Made by a program: the position numbers and the translations under genes. Of a DNA stretch of 5,663 bases, positions 1 through 5,578 are shown piece by piece (within the stretch, counting starts at the first letter, position 1; every line of letters begins with the position of its first letter). Origin of the DNA: CAYHWW01 sp964360145 (lineage in GTDB: Bacteria; Bdellovibrionota; UBA1018; CAYHWW01); the NCBI GenBank assembly GCA_964360145.1, contig CAYHWW010000207.1, forward strand, positions 1 to 5,663, read 5' to 3'. Under the pieces are notes generated by a model. That model was not told the DNA's origin, did no database searches, and saw only the letters and a program-made list of their open reading frames with translations.

Positions 1-7
1 TTTTCAT
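1..7 (-). CDS. start of a further downstream gene, cut off by the window edge
   Basis: Only the first codons are inside the window: on the minus strand an ATG at 7-5 followed by AAA (Met-Lys). The call rests on the strong Shine-Dalgarno match GGAGGAG at 21-15, placed 7 bases before the ATG. A GTG at 10-8 directly before the ATG is an alternative start. The gene follows the SIS gene in the same direction, with 49 bases between its ATG and the SIS stop, so it probably belongs to the same cluster. It may also have its own promoter (see 36-60). Nothing can be said about its product. Confidence 0.5.
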
Positions 8-14
8 CACGGCG

Positions 15-21
15 CTCCTCC
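15..21 (-). promoter_or_regulatory. strong ribosome binding site for the gene starting at 7
   Basis: On the minus strand this reads GGAGGAG, preceded by further Gs. It is a near-perfect anti-16S match, 7 bases from the ATG at 7. It is the strongest Shine-Dalgarno sequence in the window and contrasts with the SIS gene just upstream, which lacks one. Confidence 0.6.
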
Positions 22-35
22 CCCCAGGGGATTCC

Positions 36-60
36 ATTGTAGCAATGATAGGGCTGTCAA
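36..60 (-). promoter_or_regulatory. candidate extended -10 promoter for the downstream gene
   Basis: On the minus strand the hexamer TACAAT (41-36, five of six matches to TATAAT) is preceded by TGC (44-42), which forms an extended -10 element. A perfect TTGACA sits at 60-55, but the spacer is only 13 bases, too short for a standard sigma-70 promoter, so the -35 match may be coincidental. The TTGACA overlaps the SIS stop codon. Transcription would start near 29 and give a leader of about 22 bases containing the strong ribosome binding site. This is inferred from sequence pattern only. Confidence 0.3.
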
Positions 61-776
61 AGTAGGGGAATGCGCGAAGAGTAGCGCGCCTGTAAACTTT
101 CGTTGTGATGATCCCCGCCGGGCAGATTGGCGCTCACGTAAACTGGGGGAACCTTGCCCTCCGCGGCGTAGAGTTGTGACACTTCACACACCAGGCTGTT
201 CCATAACCAGCCATTGACGAGGGTACTCCCGGGGGCCACGCGGGCGGTACCCGCCGCCATCAATGCGTCTCCGGGAGGGAGGTGATTATCCAGCACGCGG
301 TGGGTCACTTCAAAAAGCTTGCTTCCACTGGAGTGGCGGGACGGCATTGAGCGAGAATGCGCCACGGACGTGATCGCCACGGTGAGAAGACCCGCGGCCT
401 TGGCAAGCTGCGCCATTTCAATGCCGGCGGGGTTGATGCCAGAGTTACTAGCGATGAACATCATGTCGCTGGCCGTGGCCCCCAGCTTTTTGAAGATCCC
501 CGCGGCGGTGCCCTCGGCCCGCTCCGCGGCTGAAGCCACCTCAGGCTTCACACGGGGGCTCATGGCATCAACAAATATAGGATAGACAGGCACTAGCCCC
601 CCCGCTCGATGAAAGGCCTCTTCCGCCAGCATGCTGGAATGGCCCGCGCCAAAAACATAGAGAATGCCACCCCCTTCGATGATCGCCTTCACATCAGCGG
701 CGAGCTCACGGACGTGAAGGGTCTCACTGGCCTTGAGGGTTTCAAACACTTTAAGAATCTCGTCATGGTAGCTCAT
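57..776 (-). CDS. SIS-domain sugar-binding protein, UPF0309 family
   Basis: This 239-residue protein is a close match in length and motifs to the UPF0309 group of SIS (sugar isomerase) proteins, predicted cytoplasmic phosphosugar binders or isomerases without an established substrate. Visible motifs are GAGHSSMLAEE (43-53) after the first strand, the Ser/Thr-rich sugar-phosphate loop ASNSGINPA (109-117), TSVAHSRSMPSRHSSGSKL (136-154), DNHLPPGDA (163-171), and the family C-terminus with GGDHHNESL (220-228) and RIPLL. There is no signal peptide or membrane segment. Its ATG overlaps the lptD stop in an ATGA arrangement and no Shine-Dalgarno sequence is visible, so translation probably depends on ribosomes finishing lptD. 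The position behind lptD suggests a role with an envelope sugar, which is inference. It is neither GmhA (shorter) nor KdsD (which has CBS domains). Family assignment is firm; function is not. Confidence 0.9.
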   Translation of the reverse strand: MSYHDEILKVFETLKASETLHVRELAADVKAIIEGGGILYVFGAGHSSMLAEEAFHRAGGLVPVYPIFVDAMSPRVKPEVASAAERAEGTAAGIFKKLGATASDMMFIASNSGINPAGIEMAQLAKAAGLLTVAITSVAHSRSMPSRHSSGSKLFEVTHRVLDNHLPPGDALMAAGTARVAPGSTLVNGWLWNSLVCEVSQLYAAEGKVPPVYVSANLPGGDHHNESLQARYSSRIPLL

Positions 777-3190
777 CGTTTCGTCGCAATACTACCCGCG
801 GAATTGGGGTCCATGACGTTAGTATACCCCATGCCGTTCAAGTTGAGCACTAGGTTAGGAGTGAACTCCACCCCCCGATCGACGCGTTTACTGATGTTGA
901 TGGAGACCTGATAACACTCCGACGGACTCTGCCAAACCACGGTGCCCGTGGTGGCGGTGGTCCGCTTGGTGATGAGATCCATGGTGTTGCTCATACCGAT
1001 GGAGAAATAGTCGTTGATGGAGAAGGAAAAACTCCCCGTGATGTTTTCCGCGCCGGGGGACGGCGTGGTGACCTTGTTGCGGGAATAGGCCAGACTGACC
1101 GTGCGTTCAAAACTTTGCAAACGTTTGCGGAATCGAGCGAAGACATAAGAGATGCCCGAACTGAACTGAAATGCCCGGCTGTACGGGTAATAATAGAGTT
1201 CCGTGGTGTTCTGCAATTGCGCAAGGCTAGTGCGCGATAGCAAGAATGCCCGGGACAGTGGCCGCTCATCATCCCGATCGGACTTGCGGAATTCGATGAA
1301 GTTGATGGTTTGCCCCATGGTGACGTCCACCACCTTGCGATAGGACGGCACGTCACTGGCCGGGGAGAGCACCACCCCCTTCTCTCCTCTGCGAGATTCT
1401 GGGATCAAGGAATTAGCCTGCGCGCCATAATCTTTCATGATGAAAGAGTTGGAGAGCTCCATGGTCAGCGAGTTGCCGATGGGCGTGAAGTATTGCGGTG
1501 CATTGAAGGACACGGGCACGATGTCGAAGTCGTCGAACTGACGACCATTCTGGCCTACGAACTGGTTGCCCGTTCCAAAGTCGAGCTGGCGACTAAAGGG
1601 GTGGTTTTTATCCTGCTGAATAAAGGGAATGGCGCTGTAGGTAAATGATGGCCGCATACGGTGCTTCACCGTACCACCGTATACCCGCTCCATGTTGGTA
1701 CCCAGGCGAGCGTCTGCCACGAGAAACCCCCGACGGGTGTCCGGCACGTCTTTTTGGTCAAAGGAGTAATAAAAACCGCGGTAGCGCACACCGGGCATGA
1801 AATCCAAATACGACCCCAAACGTGCCGTGTAGTACAACTCCGGTGTCCACATCACCCGTTGGCCACGACGAAGGGGATCCCGTCCTGGCACGAAGAGTCC
1901 ACTGGGATCGGTAAGGCCAGGCAAATTGTCGAAGGCGTTGGCATCGCGCCAAAAGTGATTGTACTGGAGATTGAACCCCCAATAGAGCGGGATCCACTTG
2001 GTGATCTGGTGATCGATGGTGCTGACCCCCACCACGGGGACCTCCTGAACTTGCTGATGGTCGAAGCCAGTGAGGTTGTTGCGCAGCAGTTTCTTGATCC
2101 GCTTGGCGTCAGCGTATACGGAAAGATTGCGTGTGGTGCGGGAGAGGCTGGCCTCGGACACAAGGGCGGGTTCGTTGACCCCCGGCACGTCGTCAGGAAA
2201 GAAGCGGGCATAGTCGCGATCGGAGGTATCCAACCATCGGAGCTTGAGCTCGGTGCTAAAGGGTAGAACAAGGTTATGAAAAGAATGGAGGGCAATGCGC
2301 CGCTGATAGGGATCGATGAACGTACGATCCTGGAGCAAGAAAGCATCGGTCTGACCATAGGAACGCCCCGCAAGGGAATACCTGTGCTGCAGCTCACCTT
2401 TCCAGCCACGGGCAGTGAGCCTGCCAAAAGCCATGGTCAAATCCTGGCTCCGCGAGAGGGCCCAGAAGAACGGCTGAATGTACTGAAAACCATGAACAGT
2501 GCCGAGGCGAAATTTTGGAAAGAGAAAACCACTCTGGCGCTCCGTCTTCACCGGCATGATGAGGTACGGGAAGTACAACACCGGGGTATCATTGATTTTG
2601 ATCAGCATGTTGCTGATGCGGGCATATCCCTCGATAGTGAGGTGAATCGTTTTGCCATGGATTTTCCAGGAATTAGGACAGTCTTTGCAGGTGCTGTAAT
2701 CCGCATTCTTCGCTAAAAATTGGTCTTCCCCCAACCGCTCAAGCCAATCCCCCGTCAACTGGTAATGTTCGGATTCAACCCGACCGTTTTCGATGGTGCC
2801 CGTGCCCAGAATATAATTGAAGTCCATCTTGGATCCGTAGATCACTGTTTCTGGAGTGAAGTAGGCGGCATTTCCCTCAGCCACGATGCGCTCGGTATCG
2901 AGGTCCAGCACTGCATAGTCCGCGGTGAGAAGTTCGCTGGGGCGCCTCACGTAGACGTTGCCAAAAAGTTCCAAACGATTGCGTTTGATGTCCCGTATGC
3001 TGCGGTTGGCGCTGACGTGCATGGGTTTGCCCCCCACCATGACAGCCGATTGAGACGACGGGGTACTCCCCGCGGACGCGGAACGGCCTTTTTCAGCCCA
3101 TGCGTTACCGCTGGCGCCAAGCAGGCACAGGGCGAGAACAGCCCCCGTGAAAACAGTCTTCAGGACTTTGCGGAGCTCTTTCTGGGCCAT
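773..3190 (-). CDS. lptD: LPS-assembly outer membrane protein LptD (OstA/Imp)
   Basis: LptD is the outer-membrane half of the Lpt bridge. With the lipoprotein LptE it receives LPS on its periplasmic domain and inserts it into the outer leaflet. The 805-residue product is close to the usual size. Residues 1-32 form a clear Sec signal peptide (basic start, hydrophobic core, cleavage after AWA). Residues about 57-200 are the OstA-like beta-jellyroll (LELFGNVYVRRP, 73-84; TERIVAEGNAAYF, 99-111). From about 220 the beta-barrel domain follows, with the family signature GFLFPKF (221-227) and many alternating aromatic strands to the C-terminus. Mature-protein cysteines are Cys168 and Cys171 (STCKDCPNSW, aligned with the region of E. 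coli Cys173) and Cys759 (near the E. coli 724/725 pair); the E. coli Cys31 counterpart is missing. The ATG at 3190 lies inside accD (31-base overlap). AGGGG sits only 2 bases before it, so coupling to accD translation is likely. The signal peptide fixes this start. Confidence 0.96.
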   Translation of the reverse strand: MAQKELRKVLKTVFTGAVLALCLLGASGNAWAEKGRSASAGSTPSSQSAVMVGGKPMHVSANRSIRDIKRNRLELFGNVYVRRPSELLTADYAVLDLDTERIVAEGNAAYFTPETVIYGSKMDFNYILGTGTIENGRVESEHYQLTGDWLERLGEDQFLAKNADYSTCKDCPNSWKIHGKTIHLTIEGYARISNMLIKINDTPVLYFPYLIMPVKTERQSGFLFPKFRLGTVHGFQYIQPFFWALSRSQDLTMAFGRLTARGWKGELQHRYSLAGRSYGQTDAFLLQDRTFIDPYQRRIALHSFHNLVLPFSTELKLRWLDTSDRDYARFFPDDVPGVNEPALVSEASLSRTTRNLSVYADAKRIKKLLRNNLTGFDHQQVQEVPVVGVSTIDHQITKWIPLYWGFNLQYNHFWRDANAFDNLPGLTDPSGLFVPGRDPLRRGQRVMWTPELYYTARLGSYLDFMPGVRYRGFYYSFDQKDVPDTRRGFLVADARLGTNMERVYGGTVKHRMRPSFTYSAIPFIQQDKNHPFSRQLDFGTGNQFVGQNGRQFDDFDIVPVSFNAPQYFTPIGNSLTMELSNSFIMKDYGAQANSLIPESRRGEKGVVLSPASDVPSYRKVVDVTMGQTINFIEFRKSDRDDERPLSRAFLLSRTSLAQLQNTTELYYYPYSRAFQFSSGISYVFARFRKRLQSFERTVSLAYSRNKVTTPSPGAENITGSFSFSINDYFSIGMSNTMDLITKRTTATTGTVVWQSPSECYQVSINISKRVDRGVEFTPNLVLNLNGMGYTNVMDPNSAGSIATKR

Positions 3191-4044
3191 GACCCCTGCG
3201 TCAGCATGTTGATGATCTTTGAGATGGTTTGAGGCAGGTCTTTGCGAGGAACGATACGGTCGACGAAACCATGTTTCAGTAGGAACTCAGAACGCTGAAA
3301 ACCCGGAGGCAACTCCTGGCGGATGGTCTGAGCGATGATCCGAGGCCCTGCGAAACCAATGAGGGCGTTGGGCTCCGCTAAGATCACGTCGCCAACGAGG
3401 GCAAAGCTCGCGGCTACTCCCCCCGTAGTGGGATCCGTGAGTACGGAAATGAACGGAAGTTTATTCTTTTTCATTTCGCCAGCCAACGCCACGGTTTTCG
3501 CGAGCTGCATGAGGGACACGATGCCCTCCTGCATGCGAGCGCCTCCGCTGGAAGACACAATCACGGCGGGCAGTTTCTCATCCAGGGCAGCCTCGAAGAG
3601 GCGGGCGATTTTCTCCCCCACCACGGCGCCCATAGACCCCCCCATGAAGCGAAATTCAAAAGCCCCGAGCATGACCTGGCTGCCACCAATGACGCCGCGG
3701 CCCGTCACAATGGCGTCCAACTGCCCGGTGGCCTTGAAGGCGGTATCCAGGCGCACATCGTAAGGCTTCTGATCAATGAAATTGAGCGGATTACTACTCT
3801 TTAAGCCGGGGACAATCTCTTCAAAAGCGCTGTCCTGGGTGAGCTGGGCGATACGCTCCCAGGCGCCAATACGGAAGTGATGGCTGCATTCAGGACACAC
3901 CTGCTGGTTGTCTTTCAAAGCCTTGGACTGGAGAATTTCGCCACACTGGGCGCACTTCACCCAGAGCCCTTCAGGTACCCGAAGAACGCGTTCAGATGGC
4001 TGCTCCTTGATTTTAGGAGCCTTGATGTTCTCAAACCAGCTCAT
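3160..4044 (-). CDS. accD: acetyl-CoA carboxylase carboxyltransferase subunit beta
   Basis: AccD pairs with AccA to form the carboxyltransferase that moves CO2 from carboxybiotin to acetyl-CoA, giving malonyl-CoA for fatty acid synthesis in the cytoplasm. The 294-residue product is close to the E. coli length. The N-terminal zinc ribbon is intact (Cys31, Cys34, Cys50, Cys53). The crotonase-like fold follows, with SSSGGARMQEG (164-174), DPTTGGVAASFA (204-215) and GFAGPRIIAQT (230-240), typical of the acyl-CoA and oxyanion region. The ATG at 4044 has the Shine-Dalgarno sequence AGGGGA just upstream, but this lies within a perfect hairpin (4050-4072). The partner accA is not in the window. The gene often next to accD is folC; here lptD follows instead, beginning 31 bases before the accD stop. 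In E. coli the carboxyltransferase is reported to bind its own mRNA through the zinc domain, which is relevant to the leader structure here. Confidence 0.97.
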   Translation of the reverse strand: MSWFENIKAPKIKEQPSERVLRVPEGLWVKCAQCGEILQSKALKDNQQVCPECSHHFRIGAWERIAQLTQDSAFEEIVPGLKSSNPLNFIDQKPYDVRLDTAFKATGQLDAIVTGRGVIGGSQVMLGAFEFRFMGGSMGAVVGEKIARLFEAALDEKLPAVIVSSSGGARMQEGIVSLMQLAKTVALAGEMKKNKLPFISVLTDPTTGGVAASFALVGDVILAEPNALIGFAGPRIIAQTIRQELPPGFQRSEFLLKHGFVDRIVPRKDLPQTISKIINMLTQGSWPRKSSAKS

Positions 4045-4049
4045 GATTC

Positions 4050-4072
4050 CCCTGCAATTACGCTTTGCAGGG
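4050..4072 (-). promoter_or_regulatory. hairpin sequestering the accD Shine-Dalgarno sequence
   Basis: On the minus strand CCCTGCAA (4072-4065) pairs perfectly over 8 bases with TTGCAGGG (4057-4050) around a 7-base loop (AGCGTAA). The 3' arm contains most of the AGGGGA that must pair with 16S rRNA to start accD translation, five bases before the ATG at 4044. The pairing is seen directly. That it limits accD translation, and through overlaps lptD, is inference. Confidence 0.55.
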
Positions 4073-4084
4073 TATGCCGGGCAG

Positions 4085-4137
4085 CCTGAAAATACAAGAA
4101 CCCGGAGCTTAAGCTTCCTGCTTTAACTCCGGGTCCC
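4085..4137 (-). terminator. intrinsic terminator or attenuator between rsmI and accD
   Basis: On the minus strand ACCCGGAG (4134-4127) pairs with CTCCGGGT (4107-4100). The stem is extended outward by G-U, G-C, G-U pairs and inward, past one bulged C, by TTAAA/TTAAG-type pairing. The RNA then runs into the U-rich tract TTCTTGTATTTTC (4096-4084). This is a good rho-independent shape, though the tail is not a pure U run. It lies after rsmI and only about 40 bases before accD, so it could either end the rsmI transcript or act as an attenuator inside the accD leader. On the plus strand the hairpin has no T-rich tail, so it does not terminate that direction. Confidence 0.6.
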
Positions 4138-4228
4138 GTTGAAGTTTCTCAGACGCAATATCCGATGGTGCAGCCGGCTGTTACGCTAGCTGTATCCGTC
4201 CATGGATGAGCACCACAACCACACACCA

Positions 4229-4258
4229 AGGATAAGGGGCGCACTGCTTTCAAGTCAA
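4229..4258 (-). promoter_or_regulatory. candidate promoter for accD-lptD-SIS
   Basis: On the minus strand TTGACT (4258-4253, five of six to TTGACA) and TATCCT (4234-4229, four of six to TATAAT) are separated by 18 bases. The -35 box overlaps the rsmI stop codon. Transcription would begin near 4222 and give an accD leader of about 178 bases that includes the terminator-like hairpin. A much weaker alternative (TTGTAT at 4097-4092, 17 bases, TACCCT at 4074-4069) lies after that hairpin. Pattern evidence only. Confidence 0.35.
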
Positions 4259-5191
4259 GCGACGAACAATATAGTCGTAAAGCGCACGGCGAGAAATGCC
4301 GAATTTTTTGCACAGCGCCTTGGCTACTTCTTTCGAGCCCTTACCAGCGCTGAGCTGGGCCAGCACTTCGTCTTTTTGAGCCGCGTTAAGCTCCACTTCG
4401 GGCTCCGGCGCGTCAGGTTCCCAAGGTGCGAGCTCTGAAGCTCCGCTCTGGGCCTCGGTTTCCGCGGCTTTAATTTGGGACTCCTTCAGTGAGCCACCCA
4501 TGACACCAATGACGCACTCCCCGCGAATCCGCTCTTCACGCTCCGCGACAGTTTCGGAAATTCCCGCAGCGGTGCCCCGCAAAAATTCTTCATAAATTTT
4601 CGTCATCTCTCGCCCCAGACAACATGCCGCCTCGGGCATCTCACGGGCCAGAATGGCAAGGGTGTCTTCTACTCTTTGGGGAGCCTCATAAAACACATGG
4701 GCGGCGCTCACATCGCGAATGACACTCAGAACCTTGTCGATCTCACCGCGAGTCCGGGGGAAAAAACCATGAAACAGGAATTTGGGGGACGGCAGCGCCG
4801 CTACGGCAAAAAATGCCGTCACCGCCGAGGGCCCCGGCACCACAGTGACGGGCACCCCTTTGCGATTGGCAAACTGCACGAGGGCATAACCAGGGTCGGA
4901 CACGCCGGGCATGCCACCATCCGTGGCATAGGCGATGTGCTTGCCCTCATCCCATAATTTGCCAATGGTTCTCAGGGTGGAGGGCTGAGAGTGATCGTGG
5001 AATGATTCAACGGGGCCATGACGCTCCACCTTGCATTGATCCATCAAGATGCGGGTGCGACGTGTGTCCTCACAGTAAAGCACGTCCGCCGAGGCCAAAA
5101 CCTTCATGGCCCTCAGGGTGATATCTTCCAAATTGCCGATGGGAGTGCCCACCAAGGTGAGTCGGCCAGTGCTGCCTAGTTGCGTTGCCAC
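4250..5191 (-). CDS. rsmI: 16S rRNA (cytidine(1402)-2'-O)-methyltransferase
   Basis: RsmI uses S-adenosylmethionine to methylate the ribose of C1402 in the 30S decoding centre. The 313-residue product has the tetrapyrrole-methylase fold motifs in order: LVGTPIGNLEDITLRA (13-28), EDTRRT (41-46), ATDGGMPGVSDPG (89-101), VPGPSAVTAF (118-127), FHGFFPR (140-146), FYEAPQRVEDTL (167-178), REMTK and EEF (194-203) and GECVIGV (224-230). A Glu/Pro/Ala-rich linker (about 240-268) leads to the small C-terminal helical domain (about 270-313) usual in this family. The GTG at 5191 is chosen because it sits 6 bases after the Shine-Dalgarno sequence GGAGGG (5203-5198) and immediately before the family's N-terminus. 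The longer in-frame ATG at 5263 would run through the divergent STAS gene and adds a non-family extension. The usual SDAGTP loop is altered to TDGGMP here. Confidence 0.95.
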   Translation of the reverse strand: MATQLGSTGRLTLVGTPIGNLEDITLRAMKVLASADVLYCEDTRRTRILMDQCKVERHGPVESFHDHSQPSTLRTIGKLWDEGKHIAYATDGGMPGVSDPGYALVQFANRKGVPVTVVPGPSAVTAFFAVAALPSPKFLFHGFFPRTRGEIDKVLSVIRDVSAAHVFYEAPQRVEDTLAILAREMPEAACCLGREMTKIYEEFLRGTAAGISETVAEREERIRGECVIGVMGGSLKESQIKAAETEAQSGASELAPWEPDAPEPEVELNAAQKDEVLAQLSAGKGSKEVAKALCKKFGISRRALYDYIVRRLT

Positions 5192-5197
5192 GGAGTA

Positions 5198-5203
5198 CCC
5201 TCC
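5198..5203 (-). promoter_or_regulatory. ribosome binding site that fixes the rsmI GTG start
   Basis: On the minus strand GGAGGG lies 6 bases before GTG at 5191. No comparable site precedes the in-frame ATG at 5263. This is the main reason for preferring the GTG start and leaves a 27-base gap to the divergent STAS gene. Confidence 0.7.
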
Positions 5204-5218
5204 ATCATGGAATGAGGC

Positions 5219-5578
5219 ATGAAAACCAAGATACAAAAAAACGGCGACCAGGTCACGATCCAACTCTTCGGCTGTCTGAACTTCGAGACGGCCATACCGT
5301 TCAAGGAGAACCTCGATAGCTTGCTGACGGGCGGCGATGAAATGCAGGTCATCTTCGACTTCTCCGGGCTGAGCTTCGTGGGTTCATGCGGTATCACAGG
5401 TTTCGTGCAGACCCTGCGGGAATTCAACGGGCGGGCCTCGCGAAAACCTCTTTATCGGAACGTGCAAAACGAATTCAAGCGCATCATCAGCGCTTTCGAC
5501 GCCAGCAATTCCTTCGAATTCGGCGACAACGCCCTGAATACGGCGCCACCTTCCCTAAAAAGCCTCCTAGACAACTAA
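5219..5578 (+). CDS. STAS-domain protein, anti-sigma factor antagonist-like
   Basis: This 119-residue protein consists of a single STAS domain, the fold of SpoIIAA/RsbV-type anti-anti-sigma factors, which bind or release a partner kinase depending on serine phosphorylation. The first strands read QVTIQLFGCLNFETA (11-25). The core motif FDFSGLSFVGSCGITGF (46-62) aligns with the SpoIIAA segment that contains DSSG. Ser56 occupies the phosphorylated serine position, but the preceding Asp is Gly55 and the next Ser is Cys57. There is no signal peptide or membrane segment and no second domain. Translation likely begins at ATG 5219. The only ribosome binding candidates are GGA 7 bases upstream or a GAGG just one base before the ATG, so initiation may be weak. 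An upstream in-frame ATG (5207) hits a stop two codons later. No anti-sigma kinase or sigma factor gene is nearby, so the partner and process are unknown. Family call is firm, role is not. Confidence 0.88.
   Translation: MKTKIQKNGDQVTIQLFGCLNFETAIPFKENLDSLLTGGDEMQVIFDFSGLSFVGSCGITGFVQTLREFNGRASRKPLYRNVQNEFKRIISAFDASNSFEFGDNALNTAPPSLKSLLDN
5228..5256 (-). promoter_or_regulatory. candidate rsmI promoter inside the STAS gene
   Basis: On the minus strand GTGACC (5256-5251, four of six to TTGACA) and TATCTT (5233-5228, four of six to TATAAT) are separated by exactly 17 bases that include a run of seven T. A start near 5221 would give an rsmI leader of about 30 bases with the GGAGGG site. The elements lie within the first codons of the STAS gene, as expected when only 27 bases separate the divergent genes. 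Weak, pattern only. Confidence 0.3.

Larger units (their letters stand above)
4045..4249 (-). other. rsmI-accD intergenic region, probable accD leader
   Basis: These 205 bases contain no credible coding sequence. On the minus strand they hold, in order, the -10 part of a candidate promoter (4229-4234), a possible stem TGGTGC/GCACCA (4210-4215 with 4166-4171, extendable by one G-U pair) enclosing short helices such as ATCC/GGAT (4204-4207 with 4194-4197), the palindrome CAGCCGGCTG at 4171-4180, a terminator-like hairpin (4097-4137) and a hairpin over the accD ribosome binding site. I do not recognise a known riboswitch. The enclosed helices are short and could be chance. Confidence 0.4.

Noticed and set aside
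36..60. sigma-54 promoter reading of the TTGACA/TTGC sequence behind the SIS gene
   Set aside because: The -24 GG is not present and the distance to the GC element is 13 rather than 10 bases.
1661..2266. 201-codon open frame on the plus strand
   Set aside because: It lies fully antisense to lptD, whose translation shows clear family motifs. The protein has no recognisable domain and there is no convincing ribosome binding site. The same applies to the other plus-strand frames across 319-4126 and to 4202-4438 and 4676-4957.
1852..2427. minus-strand open frames nested in lptD (also 991-1356 and 1758-1997)
   Set aside because: These are alternative frames of lptD with Ser/Pro/Arg-rich translations typical of out-of-frame reading of GC-rich genes. 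The lptD frame itself is continuous, so no frameshift is needed.
3110..3127. Cys22 of LptD as a lipoprotein lipobox
   Set aside because: The residue before the cysteine is Leu rather than Gly, Ala or Ser, and a normal signal peptidase I site (AWA) follows at residue 32.
5192..5263. longer rsmI start at ATG 5263
   Set aside because: It would add 24 residues not typical of RsmI and overlap the start of the divergent STAS gene. The GTG at 5191 has a proper GGAGGG site.
5176..5427. 83-codon minus-strand frame opposite the STAS gene
   Set aside because: It is antisense to a recognisable STAS domain and overlaps the rsmI start; its translation shows no family features.
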